Positions 29,517 to 37,429 of a stretch of 64,000 nucleotides of DNA are shown in pieces (the first letter of the stretch is position 1; the number at the start of each line of letters is the position of its first letter). The notes beneath the pieces are model-generated. The model was not told the DNA's origin, did no database searches, and worked only from the letters and a program-made list of their open reading frames with translations. The DNA is taken from positions 248,001-312,000 of the forward strand of contig NZ_JARKNA010000004.1 in NCBI RefSeq assembly GCF_029360765.1, read 5' to 3'. The stretch comes from Terrimonas pollutisoli. GTDB taxonomy: Bacteria; Bacteroidota; Bacteroidia; Chitinophagales; Chitinophagaceae. A program made the position numbers and the translations under genes.

Positions 29517-29692
29517 ATGAAAGCCATTGTCCTGATTTCTTTGATCAGTTATTGTGTGATCTCTCGTGCGCAGACTCCGCAGACTTCTCCTGAGAAGTTT
29601 GCGGAGTTTATTCCTCTATATGCAAATGGGAAATGCCAAACAGTAAAGGCATGAACTTAAAAGACAGTATTGCGAATAAAAGTATTGACGAG
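29517..29692 (+). pseudogene. frameshifted N-terminal remnant of an esterase like the one at 30748
   Basis: An ATG opens a signal peptide (MKAIVLISLISYCVISRAQ), then ten residues encoded by a palindromic repeat, then EFIPLYANGK. A frameshift near 29632 moves the match to the next frame, MPNSKGMNLKDSIANKSI. Joined, these correspond to EFIPLWPEGKKPNFNGKK...DSLYNER at the start of the intact alpha/beta hydrolase at 30748. Nothing of the catalytic domain remains. The end of the frame runs into the pectinesterase gene, whose own ATG is at 29711. Confidence 0.7.
29574..29607. repeat. palindromic repeat inside the esterase remnant
   Basis: Stem ACTCCGCAGACTTCTC (29574-29589) and GAGAAGTTTGCGGAGT (29592-29607), 15 of 16 positions paired, 2-base loop. 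It is read in frame between the signal peptide and the first mature residues of the remnant. The shape is that of a short mobile palindromic element. Confidence 0.7.
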
Positions 29693-29710
29693 TTTTTAAA
29701 AAATAGATTT

Positions 29711-30745
29711 ATGCTGTCAATAAAAAAATTATTTTTTGTTTTGATACTGACCTGTTTGATTGTAAACAGTGTTTTTGGCCAGGCCTCGAATCCGCAGCAA
29801 TATAAATATGTATTTACCGTAGCAAAGGATGGGAGCGGTGATTATAAGTTCATACAGGATGCTATTGACGCCATGCGGGTTTTTCCATTGGAGCCGATCA
29901 CACTTTATATAAAGAATGGAGTATATAATGAAAAAATTGAATTGCCGGCAAATAATACCGATGTCACGTTCATCGGCGAAAGCGTAGAAAAAACAATCAT
30001 CACCTTTAATGATTATTCCGGAAGAGGAAAGCTCACCACCTTCACTTCCTACACGGCAAAAATTTCAGGCAATCGCTTCGTCGCTGAGAATATCACTTTT
30101 GTCAATTCAGCGGGAACGGTAGGACAGGCTGTGGCATTGTATGTAGATGCTGATAAGGCGGTATTCAAAAACTGCCGTTTTATTGGCAACCAGGATACGA
30201 TTTATAATGGCGGGGAATTATCAAGACAATTTTTTATCAACTGCTTTATCGAAGGCACTACTGATTTTATTTTTGGTCCCGCTACAGCCGTATTTCAACA
30301 TTGCACCATCCGGGCAAAATCCAATTCATATATTACGGCGGCCAATACTCCGGCGGGGAAGAAATTCGGCTTTGTTTTTTTGGATTGTAAAGTAATCACT
30401 GATTCTGCAGTCAATAAACTCTATCTCGGCCGTCCGTGGCGGGCCTGGTCCAAAACTGTTTTTATCCGTTGTGAATTTCCTAATGTCATTGCTGCAGAAG
30501 GATGGAATAACTGGGGTAATCCCGAAAATGAAAAAACAACTTTTTACGCGGAGTATAAAAATACCGGTGCTGGCGCAGGCATCAGCAAAAGAGTAAACTG
30601 GTCGAAGCAACTCAGCGATAAAGAAGCAAAAGATTATACATTGGAAAATATTTTTTCCGGATGTAATCCGGCAATGCTACAGGAGACAGATTGGTTTTCT
30701 AATATCAGGACAAAATCGTTTGAATGGCCCATAGATAAAAAATAG
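29711..30745 (+). CDS. pectinesterase, CE8 family
   Basis: 344 residues from the ATG at 29711, chosen because it begins a signal peptide (MLSIKKLFFVLILTCLIVNS); the frame is open upstream only through the esterase remnant. CE8 landmarks: VAKDGSGDYKFIQDAIDAM, NGVYNEKIELP, GNQDTIYNG (acid/base Asp and oxyanion Gln), GTTDFIFGPATAVF (nucleophile Asp) and LGRPWRAWSKTVF (substrate Arg). It removes methyl esters from homogalacturonan, making it accessible to PL1 and GH28 enzymes. The next gene begins 2 bp downstream. Confidence 0.93.
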   Translation: MLSIKKLFFVLILTCLIVNSVFGQASNPQQYKYVFTVAKDGSGDYKFIQDAIDAMRVFPLEPITLYIKNGVYNEKIELPANNTDVTFIGESVEKTIITFNDYSGRGKLTTFTSYTAKISGNRFVAENITFVNSAGTVGQAVALYVDADKAVFKNCRFIGNQDTIYNGGELSRQFFINCFIEGTTDFIFGPATAVFQHCTIRAKSNSYITAANTPAGKKFGFVFLDCKVITDSAVNKLYLGRPWRAWSKTVFIRCEFPNVIAAEGWNNWGNPENEKTTFYAEYKNTGAGAGISKRVNWSKQLSDKEAKDYTLENIFSGCNPAMLQETDWFSNIRTKSFEWPIDKK

Positions 30746-30747
30746 AT

Positions 30748-31668
30748 ATGAAAAAATCTTTAGTCGTAATTTTTATTGTCAGCTTTTTTGTTGATGCAAA
30801 AGCGCAAGAGTTCATCCCGCTATGGCCCGAAGGAAAGAAGCCAAACTTCAACGGCAAAAAGGTAACAGATAGTTTATATAATGAAAGAATATGGAGAGTG
30901 GGTACGCCGGGGATGTATGCATTCATTGTTCCCCAGTCGGAAAATAAAGGAACAGCAGTGCTGATTTGCCCGGGTGGAGGTTATGAAAGACTATCGCATT
31001 TATACAACGGATTCAATTTTGCCAAATGGTATAATTCAATTGGTATAAACGCCTTTGTTCTTATTTACCGTTTGCCTCACCAGCAGGATTTATTACAACG
31101 ACAGCTTGCTCCCCTGCAGGATGCACAAAGAGCTATGAAGATTATCAGGGCCAACCATGCAAGGTGGAGTATCAAAACGGACAAAGTTGGGACGATGGGC
31201 ATTTCGGCAGGCGGCCATGTAGCCAGTATGCTGGGTACAAATAGCAGAGATGCTTCCTCGATCAAAGATGCAGTGGATACTTTTAATTATCGTCCTGATT
31301 TCATGGTATTGCTTTCTCCGGTGCTTAGCATGGGTAAGTATGCTCACCCCGGAAGTAAAAGAAATTTTATAGGGCCCGACAGCACCAAGGAAATGATAGA
31401 GCGATATTCGAATGAATTGCATGTTTCAGGCTATACTCCACCCACTTTTATTGTTCATGCATTAAATGACAGTACGGTAAAAGTGCAAAACAGTCTGTTG
31501 TTTTATAATGCACTTATTGACAAAAAAATAAATGCAAGCATTCATATATTTCCGCAGGGAGGGCATGGAATACGGCTCGATGACAATCCCGGTTCCACTG
31601 ATTCGTGGATGAACCTGCTGGAGCTATGGATGAAAGAAATGAGTTTTGTTATACCTAAACCTTTTTAA
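30748..31668 (+). CDS. alpha/beta-hydrolase esterase, acetylxylan-esterase-like
   Basis: 306 residues with signal peptide (MKKSLVVIFIVSFFVDAKAQ). Mature start EFIPLWPEGKKPN is typical of secreted carbohydrate esterases of Bacteroidota. Oxyanion-hole region LICPGGGY, nucleophile elbow GISAGGH, acid Asp in HALNDSTV and His in PQGGHGIRL. Such enzymes remove acetyl or other acyl groups from plant glycans; in this locus pectin acetyl groups are the likely target. Two bases separate it from the pectinesterase and 13 from GH43. A broken paralogue lies at 29517-29692. Confidence 0.85.
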   Translation: MKKSLVVIFIVSFFVDAKAQEFIPLWPEGKKPNFNGKKVTDSLYNERIWRVGTPGMYAFIVPQSENKGTAVLICPGGGYERLSHLYNGFNFAKWYNSIGINAFVLIYRLPHQQDLLQRQLAPLQDAQRAMKIIRANHARWSIKTDKVGTMGISAGGHVASMLGTNSRDASSIKDAVDTFNYRPDFMVLLSPVLSMGKYAHPGSKRNFIGPDSTKEMIERYSNELHVSGYTPPTFIVHALNDSTVKVQNSLLFYNALIDKKINASIHIFPQGGHGIRLDDNPGSTDSWMNLLELWMKEMSFVIPKPF

Positions 31669-31681
31669 TCAGTAATTCCGG

Positions 31682-33334
31682 ATGAAAAAATTTGTTGCTT
31701 ACACGATACTTTGTGGATTGATTTCTTTTAATGCATTTGCACAGAATAACATCTCTAGGGTATGGGTATCCGATAATGGGAACCGCTCCTACAAAAACCC
31801 TGTCATCAATGCTGACTATTCTGACCCTGACGCCATCAGGGTAGGAGATGATTATTATATGATTTCATCCAGCTTTAATCATATACCCGGTTTACCAATC
31901 CTTCATTCAAAAGACCTGGTAAACTGGACAATCATCGGGCATGCATTAAAAAGGCAGGCGCCATTCGATCATTTCACTAAAGTACAACATGGAAATGGTG
32001 TATGGGCTCCGGCCATCCGTTATCATAAAAATGAATTTTATATCTACTATCCAGATCCTGATTTTGGTATTTACCTGATTAAAGCAAAAAATATCAAAGG
32101 CCCCTGGTCTGATCCTGTATTGGTAGAAGGCGGAAAAGGATTAATTGATCCTTGCCCGTTGTGGGATGAGGATGGTAAGGTATACCTTGTTCATGCCTAT
32201 GCAGGTAGTCGTGCAGGTATCAAAAGCATCATTGTGATCAAACAAATGAATACGGAAGGAACTAAAACAATTGATGATGGTGTAATGGTCTATGATGGTC
32301 ACGACCTGGACCCGACACTCGAAGGACCTAAAGTATATAAGCGGAATGGCTGGTATTATTTGTTTGCACCTGCCGGCGGTGTAAGCACCGGATGGCAACT
32401 GGTATTGCGAAGCAAAAATATCTATGGACCTTATGAAAGAAAAGTGGTGATGGACCAGGGGTCAACAACTGTAAATGGCCCGCACCAGGGAGCATGGGTA
32501 GATACAAAAACCGGCGAACATTGGTTCCTGCATTTCCAGGATAAGGAAGCATACGGAAGAGTGGTGCATCTTCAGCCGATGAAATGGGTTAATGACTGGC
32601 CGGTGATTGGTGAGGATAAAGACGGTGATGGCAAGGGCCAACCGGTAATGATTTATAAAAAACCAAATGTTGGCAAAACATATCCTATAACTACTCCTGC
32701 GGATTCAGATGAATTCGATAAAAATAAATCCGATAGCTATCGGATCGGTTTGCAATGGCAGTGGCAGGCTAATGCAAAACCTTATTGGGCTTTTCCATCA
32801 AATGGACAACTGAGGTTGTTTTCTTATCCAATAGCCGATAGTGTGAGAAACTATTGGGAGGTGCCTAATTTATTGATGCAAAAATTTCCGGCCGATGAAT
32901 TTAGTGTGACAACAAAAATTTCTTTTAAGCCAAGGCTGGATGGTGAGAAAGCCGGACTGATCATATTAGGAGCCGATTACGCCTATGTGGCTGTAGAAAA
33001 AAGGAAAGATGGTCATTACATTTCTTATAGCATCTGCAAGGAAGCGGATAAAGGAAAAAACGAGACAGTACAGGACGGTCAAAGGATAAGCAATACGGAT
33101 ATTTATTTTCGGGTGATTGTTGGCAAAGGAGGAATGTGTGAATTCAGTTATAGTGAAGACGGAAAAACATTTGAAGCAATAGGCGATAAGTTAACAGCAA
33201 AGTCCGGTCGCTGGGTAGGAGCTAAGGTTGGTTTGTTTTGTACAAGGACCGCGAAAACAAATGATTCAGGCTTTATGGATGTGGATTGGTTTAGGGTTGA
33301 AAACCCACGGCCCCCTCTAAATCTCCCCCAATAG
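31682..33334 (+). CDS. GH43-family glycosidase with C-terminal beta-sandwich
   Basis: 550 residues with signal peptide (MKKFVAYTILCGLISFNAFA). Five-bladed propeller domain (about 35-330) with the GH43 acidic triad: D in ADYSDPDAIR, D in LIDPCPLWDED and E in LEGPKVYK. A concanavalin-like C-terminal domain follows (about 345-545). GH43 enzymes release arabinose, xylose or galactose from side chains; with CE12 and GH105 nearby, side chains of rhamnogalacturonan are likely. The last residues (RPPLNLPQ) and the stop codon come from a dispersed repeat at 33309-33343. The coding region also contains the palindrome CCGATAGCTATCGG. Confidence 0.9.
   Translation: MKKFVAYTILCGLISFNAFAQNNISRVWVSDNGNRSYKNPVINADYSDPDAIRVGDDYYMISSSFNHIPGLPILHSKDLVNWTIIGHALKRQAPFDHFTKVQHGNGVWAPAIRYHKNEFYIYYPDPDFGIYLIKAKNIKGPWSDPVLVEGGKGLIDPCPLWDEDGKVYLVHAYAGSRAGIKSIIVIKQMNTEGTKTIDDGVMVYDGHDLDPTLEGPKVYKRNGWYYLFAPAGGVSTGWQLVLRSKNIYGPYERKVVMDQGSTTVNGPHQGAWVDTKTGEHWFLHFQDKEAYGRVVHLQPMKWVNDWPVIGEDKDGDGKGQPVMIYKKPNVGKTYPITTPADSDEFDKNKSDSYRIGLQWQWQANAKPYWAFPSNGQLRLFSYPIADSVRNYWEVPNLLMQKFPADEFSVTTKISFKPRLDGEKAGLIILGADYAYVAVEKRKDGHYISYSICKEADKGKNETVQDGQRISNTDIYFRVIVGKGGMCEFSYSEDGKTFEAIGDKLTAKSGRWVGAKVGLFCTRTAKTNDSGFMDVDWFRVENPRPPLNLPQ
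32730..32743. repeat. palindrome CCGATAGCTATCGG inside the GH43 gene
   Basis: Perfect 14-bp palindrome, read as DSYR. A one-base variant with longer arms (CCCGATGGCTATCGGG) lies at 1030-1045. Similar palindromes are common between genes in Bacteroidota; inside a coding sequence this one is unusual. Confidence 0.6.
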
Positions 33335-33343
33335 GGGAGACTT
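33309..33343. repeat. GGCCCCCTC-type dispersed repeat, supplies the GH43 stop codon
   Basis: GGCCCCCTCTAAATCTCCCC followed by CAATAGGGGAGACTT. The reverse complement of the element at 46888-46921 is clearly the same family (GGCCCCCTC, then AAACCTCC-type, then AGGGGAGG). The GH43 stop TAG (33332-33334) lies inside it. Confidence 0.8.
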
Positions 33344-33348
33344 GCAAA

Positions 33349-33628
33349 GCACAGCTCCTCGCTTTTCGAAGATGCTGAAAACTAATCGGCGGTTCTGAAA
33401 ATGCTGAGCAGAGATATAAAGCCGATGTGGTAGTTATATCGTTTGGATTTGCCATGCAGCACCGTCCTTCTCCCTTGGAGAAGGATAAGAGGATGAGGTA
33501 GAGAAAGCCACCAACGCACAGCCCTGCTTAACGAAAACTCTGCTATTAATCGGAGCTTTCGAAAATGTTGAGTAGGGATATAAAGTTGATGTGGTAGATA
33601 TGATGATGTGTAAAGAGATGCAGCACCG
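33349..33628. repeat. two ~115-bp direct repeats plus hairpin elements between GH43 and Gfo/Idh
   Basis: Copy A 33349-33464 and copy B 33516-33628. Both start GCACAGC, contain AATCGG at 33384 and 33548, then a segment with matching spacing (GATATAAA, GATGTGGTAG), and end ATGCAGCACCG 70 bases after AATCGG. Each is followed by a G/C-rich hairpin repeat: CCTTCTCCCTTGGAGAAGG at about 33465-33483, and CCTCTCTTTGGGAGAGG with a later GGGGAGGTGAGG at about 33632-33693. These repeats fill the gene-free stretch 33335-33795. Confidence 0.75.
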
Positions 33629-33795
33629 CCTCCTCTCTTTGGGAGAGGCAACTGAGCAAAGCGAAAGTTGGGAGCAAAGCTCGGGGAGGTGAGGCCGAGT
33701 AGCGAACAGAACGCTGAAGAGTGCGACGCAACGAAGTTGATAGTAGCACTTCAGCCTGCTTCAAAAAAAAATATTTATTAAAAACGATAATTGCC

Positions 33796-35190
33796 ATGGA
33801 ACGCCGCACATTTATGAAATTTACCGCTGCCGCTGGTGCAGCATTGATGTTAAATCCTTTCGAATCCTTCGCTATTCCATCCGGGAAAAAAATAAAACTT
33901 GCTTTAGTAGGCACAGGTGCCCGCGGATCGAGTCTGTGGGGACGGAGCATAGTTAAAACTTTTGGTGATATAACCGAGTTTGTCGGTTTATCGGATATTA
34001 ATCCGGGGAGACTGGAGTATGTGAAAAAAATGATGGAGGTAAGCTGTCCGACCTTCAGCAATTTTGAGCAGATGCTGAGGGAAACAAAACCCGATTATGT
34101 AATTGTAACCACTGTCGACGCTACCCACGATGAGTTTATTGTAAAAGCACTGGACATGGGTGTGAATGTGATCACTGAAAAGCCAATGACCACAGATGAA
34201 GTAAAATGTAAAAGGGTTTTGGATGCCGAAAAAAGATCCGGCAAAAAAGTGATCGTTGCATTTAACTACCGGCACAGTGTTCATAATATGCAGCTAAAAG
34301 AATTGTTAGCAGCTGAACGAGTAGGTAAAATCACTTCGGTTGATTTCAACTGGTATCTTAATGTGCATCATGGTTCGGATTATTTCAGGAGGTGGCATGG
34401 GCGTATGGCAAAAAGTGGTTCACTCTGGGTGCATAAAGCCACCCATCATTTTGACCTGTTGAATTGGTGGCTGAATTCGGAACCGGTAGAAGTTACCGCC
34501 TATGGTACATTGGATCATTACGGAAAAAACAATCCTTTCCAGGGAAAAAAATGCCGCGGTTGTGAATACAAGGATAAATGCAAATTTTATTGGGATATCA
34601 CGAAGGATAAAGGGCAGATGGATTTATATGTAAACAATGAGCACCATGATGGCTATATAAAAGATGGCTGTGTTTGGAGTGCTGAAATAGATATATACGA
34701 TAAGATGTCTGCGCAGATCGTTTATGCCAATGGTGTAGTCGCCAATTATTCCCTCACTACTTATTCGCCCTATGAAGGATGGCAGATCGCCTTTAATGGA
34801 TTGAAAGGAAGAATAGAAACCTGGGAAGATATTCCTTACCTGCAAAAAACGCCGGAGGACCAGGCCAAACGACATGCCATCGAAATGTCAAATGCAGACG
34901 ATGCTGTTGCAGGAGAAGTGCGGGAAATACTAGCAATGGATAACTTTGGAAAAGGCTTTGAAGTGTATACCACTCCTAAAATAAGGGGAGGACATGGCGG
35001 TGGTGATATCCGGATGCAGCGGAGAATGTTTGTAGATACCAATGATAATCCACATCATGTGATGGCGGGAACAAGGGAAGGTGCTATGTCCATTTTGATT
35101 GGAATTGCGGCAAGAAAAAGTATTCAAGAGAAACGGCCAGTGAAGATTTCCGAATTAACGGACTTAGTTCCAATGGCCAACAGGTTCTAA
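33796..35190 (+). CDS. Gfo/Idh/MocA-family oxidoreductase, Tat-exported
   Basis: 464 residues from the ATG at 33796. The start MERRTFMKFTAAAGAALML is a twin-arginine signal (RRTFMK). The Rossmann loop is LALVGTGARGSS. EKPMTTDEVKCKRVLDAEK carries the family's EKP lysine region, and VHKATHHFDLLNWW carries conserved His and Asp. A cysteine cluster CRGCEYKDKC (C-x2-C-x5-C) around residue 255 suggests a bound metal. Periplasmic Gfo/Idh proteins act on sugars or glycosides with a tightly bound nicotinamide cofactor; the substrate here is unknown. The gene is 11 bp before the NTF2-like gene and shares the pectin locus. Confidence 0.85.
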   Translation: MERRTFMKFTAAAGAALMLNPFESFAIPSGKKIKLALVGTGARGSSLWGRSIVKTFGDITEFVGLSDINPGRLEYVKKMMEVSCPTFSNFEQMLRETKPDYVIVTTVDATHDEFIVKALDMGVNVITEKPMTTDEVKCKRVLDAEKRSGKKVIVAFNYRHSVHNMQLKELLAAERVGKITSVDFNWYLNVHHGSDYFRRWHGRMAKSGSLWVHKATHHFDLLNWWLNSEPVEVTAYGTLDHYGKNNPFQGKKCRGCEYKDKCKFYWDITKDKGQMDLYVNNEHHDGYIKDGCVWSAEIDIYDKMSAQIVYANGVVANYSLTTYSPYEGWQIAFNGLKGRIETWEDIPYLQKTPEDQAKRHAIEMSNADDAVAGEVREILAMDNFGKGFEVYTTPKIRGGHGGGDIRMQRRMFVDTNDNPHHVMAGTREGAMSILIGIAARKSIQEKRPVKISELTDLVPMANRF

Positions 35191-35201
35191 AAAATGATAA
35201 C

Positions 35202-35636
35202 ATGATAAAACAATTAATTGTAACATTTTTATTACTCACCACAATGATCAGCGTCAATGCACAAAGTAAGGAGGAGACAGCGGTCGGCAACGCCGTTGAA
35301 CAATTACGCAAGGCGATGATTGACGGCAACAAAGCGGAATTGGAAGCCATTGCTTCAGATAAATTGAGTTATGGGCATAGTAGTGGCTATGTAGAAGGGA
35401 AGACAGAATTTGTTGACAAAATCGCCACAGGCAAATCCGATTTTGTAACAATCGAATTAAAAGATCAAACCATTAGCGTCAATGGCAAAGTGGCCGTGGT
35501 ACGACATAAATTGAATGCAACAACAAATGATAACGGGAAGCCCGGTGAAGTTCACCTGGCTATTTTATTAGTTTTTCAAAAGGAAAACAAGCAATGGAAA
35601 TTGCTGGCCAGGCAAGCCGTTAAGGTAGCTCAATAA
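35202..35636 (+). CDS. secreted NTF2-like (DUF4440/SnoaL-type) protein
   Basis: 144 residues with signal peptide (LIVTFLLLTTMISVNAQ). The rest is one NTF2-like cone fold: AVEQLRKAMIDGNKAELEAI, then YGHSSGYVEGKTEFVDKI, and final strands VHLAILLVFQKENKQWKLLA. Proteins of this group bind small molecules in a pocket; function is unknown. It is last in the enzyme operon, and the second pectin promoter follows within 110 bp. Confidence 0.8.
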   Translation: MIKQLIVTFLLLTTMISVNAQSKEETAVGNAVEQLRKAMIDGNKAELEAIASDKLSYGHSSGYVEGKTEFVDKIATGKSDFVTIELKDQTISVNGKVAVVRHKLNATTNDNGKPGEVHLAILLVFQKENKQWKLLARQAVKVAQ

Positions 35637-35671
35637 GGTTTTTTCAATTAACGGGATAAAGCGTGTCCGAT

Positions 35672-35707
35672 GGTATCGTTACCGGTAACGTTTGCGTAAA
35701 TAAAAGG
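35672..35707 (+). promoter_or_regulatory. candidate LacI operator upstream of GH28 (36-bp element, copy 2)
   Basis: Perfect palindrome CGTTACCGGTAACG (35677-35690), within the broader ATCGTTACCGGTAACGTT, then TTGCGTAAATAAAAGG. About 29 of 36 positions equal copy 1 at 12620-12655. It lies just upstream of a good promoter, centred roughly 70 bp before the expected start of transcription. That position suits activation better than blocking. Confidence 0.78.
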
Positions 35708-35718
35708 TTATAACTGGC

Positions 35719-35748
35719 TTGCTATGAATGACTTTCAGAGTAATCTTG
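35719..35748 (+). promoter_or_regulatory. promoter of the GH28-to-transporter operon
   Basis: TTG (35719-35721), a spacer of exactly 19, then TAATCTTG (35741-35748). This fits the Bacteroidota -33/-7 promoter at all but one -7 position. The 36-bp element ends 11 bases upstream of TTG. The leader to the GH28 start would be about 35 nt. Confidence 0.7.
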
Positions 35749-35788
35749 TGTTGCAAACCTGACGTTTGTACAACGATTAATTGACATA

Positions 35789-37429
35789 ATGAAAAAGCTA
35801 TTCTTCTTTCTTATTGCGGTAGTATTGGTTAGTGTTGTCTCAGCACAATTCGGGATGAAGTTACCTGTGGTGGTTGCTCCCAAATTCAAAAAAGATACGC
35901 TTTCAATTATTAAACTGGGTGCGGTACCGGATGGCAACACATTAAATACAAAAAGTATAAACAACGCCATTGATGCGATCAGTAAAAAAGGTGGCGGCGT
36001 TGTGCTTGTTCCTGCCGGGCTATGGCTTACAGGACCCGTAGTATTGAAGAACAATGTCAATCTTCACCTGGCGAATGGAGCTACCCTGTTGTTTACAAAA
36101 GATAAAAATGAATATCCATTAGTGGAGGCTAATTGGGAAGGCCTGCCACAAATGAGAAATCAATCACCTATTTCGGCTACCGGTGCAACTAATATTGCAA
36201 TAACAGGAAAAGGAATTATCGATGGAAACGGCGATGCCTGGCGGGCAGTAAAAAAAGATAAGCTGACCGAGAGCCAATGGAAAAAATTGGTTACTGCAGG
36301 CGGTGTATTGAGTGAAGATCAAAAAACATGGTATCCTTCCGAAGGATTTATGAAAGGATCAAAGATGCCGGCCAATCCTGGTATAATCGGGAAGGATGCG
36401 GCTTTCTATGAGAGCATCAAAGATTTTCTTCGGCCCAACTTGCTTTTACTTACTAACTGTAAATATATTTTGCTGGAAGGTGTCACTTTTCAAAACTCGC
36501 CGGCCTGGTGCCTGCATCCGTTGATGAGTGAACACCTGACGGTAAGAAACGTTTTTGTCAAAAATCCCTGGTATGCACAAAACGGCGATGGTATTGATGT
36601 AGAGAGCTGCAAAAACGTACTGATTGAAAATTCTGTGTTTGATGTGGGTGACGATGCACTGTGTATGAAAAGTGGTCGTGACGAAGAAGGAAGAAAAAGA
36701 GCTATGCCTACAGAGAATGTAATTATCCGGGGTTGTACTGTGTATTCTTCGCATGGTGGTTTTGTGATCGGTAGTGAAATGAGTGGCGGCGCAAGAAATA
36801 TTTATGTCAGCAATTGCACATTTGTTGGAGCAGATATTGGCTTACGGTTTAAAACAACGAGAGGCCGTGGTGGCATTGTGGAGAATATTTTCATTAAAGA
36901 CATTTATATGAAAGATATTCCTGCCGAGGCCATTCTTTTTGATATGTACTATATGGCTAAAGACCCGGTCGTGCTGGCTGGCGAAAAAAGAGAATTGCCA
37001 AAAGCAGAATTCAAATCCGTTGATGAAACAACACCACAGTTTCGCAACTTTCATATCAGCAACGTGTATTGCAACGGCGCAGAAAAGGCCATTTTTGTTC
37101 GTGGCCTTCCTGAAATGCATGTGAAAAATATTGTGCTGGAAAATATGATGCTGCAGGCCAAAAAAGGTATTGATGTGCAGGAGGCGACCGGCATTACCTT
37201 TAAAAATATCAAGGTAATAAGCAATGAAACGAACCCAGTAGTTGATATAGTACAAAGCGATAAATTGACTTTTGATAATATCACCTATAAAGACAATTCA
37301 GAATTGTTGTTCCGGGTTAGTGGCGACAGGAGTAATGATATCAATATTAAAAAAACCGATGCTACCAGGGCGAAAGAGAAGATCGTGTATGAATTAGGAG
37401 CAACAGAAAAAAGCATAACCGTAAAATGA
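35789..37429 (+). CDS. polygalacturonase, GH28 family
   Basis: 546 residues with signal peptide (MKKLFFFLIAVVLVSVVSAQ). GH28 beta-helix with all four landmarks: QNGDGIDVESC, DVGDDALCMKSG (the two catalytic Asp), SSHGGFVIGSEMSGG (His region) and LRFKTTRGRGG. It hydrolyses alpha-1,4-galacturonosyl links, probably exo-acting or on oligomers in the periplasm given the long form, though that is inference. It leads the second pectin operon and overlaps the GH105 gene by 4 bp (ATGA). Confidence 0.93.
   Translation: MKKLFFFLIAVVLVSVVSAQFGMKLPVVVAPKFKKDTLSIIKLGAVPDGNTLNTKSINNAIDAISKKGGGVVLVPAGLWLTGPVVLKNNVNLHLANGATLLFTKDKNEYPLVEANWEGLPQMRNQSPISATGATNIAITGKGIIDGNGDAWRAVKKDKLTESQWKKLVTAGGVLSEDQKTWYPSEGFMKGSKMPANPGIIGKDAAFYESIKDFLRPNLLLLTNCKYILLEGVTFQNSPAWCLHPLMSEHLTVRNVFVKNPWYAQNGDGIDVESCKNVLIENSVFDVGDDALCMKSGRDEEGRKRAMPTENVIIRGCTVYSSHGGFVIGSEMSGGARNIYVSNCTFVGADIGLRFKTTRGRGGIVENIFIKDIYMKDIPAEAILFDMYYMAKDPVVLAGEKRELPKAEFKSVDETTPQFRNFHISNVYCNGAEKAIFVRGLPEMHVKNIVLENMMLQAKKGIDVQEATGITFKNIKVISNETNPVVDIVQSDKLTFDNITYKDNSELLFRVSGDRSNDINIKKTDATRAKEKIVYELGATEKSITVK

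Noticed and set aside
33349..33628. CRISPR array
   Set aside because: Only two long, diverged copies with one spacer-like gap; no regular short repeats and no cas genes in the window.
33546..34061. 171-codon minus-strand frame over repeats and the 5' end of the Gfo/Idh gene
   Set aside because: Half of it is repeat sequence and half is antisense to a certain gene.
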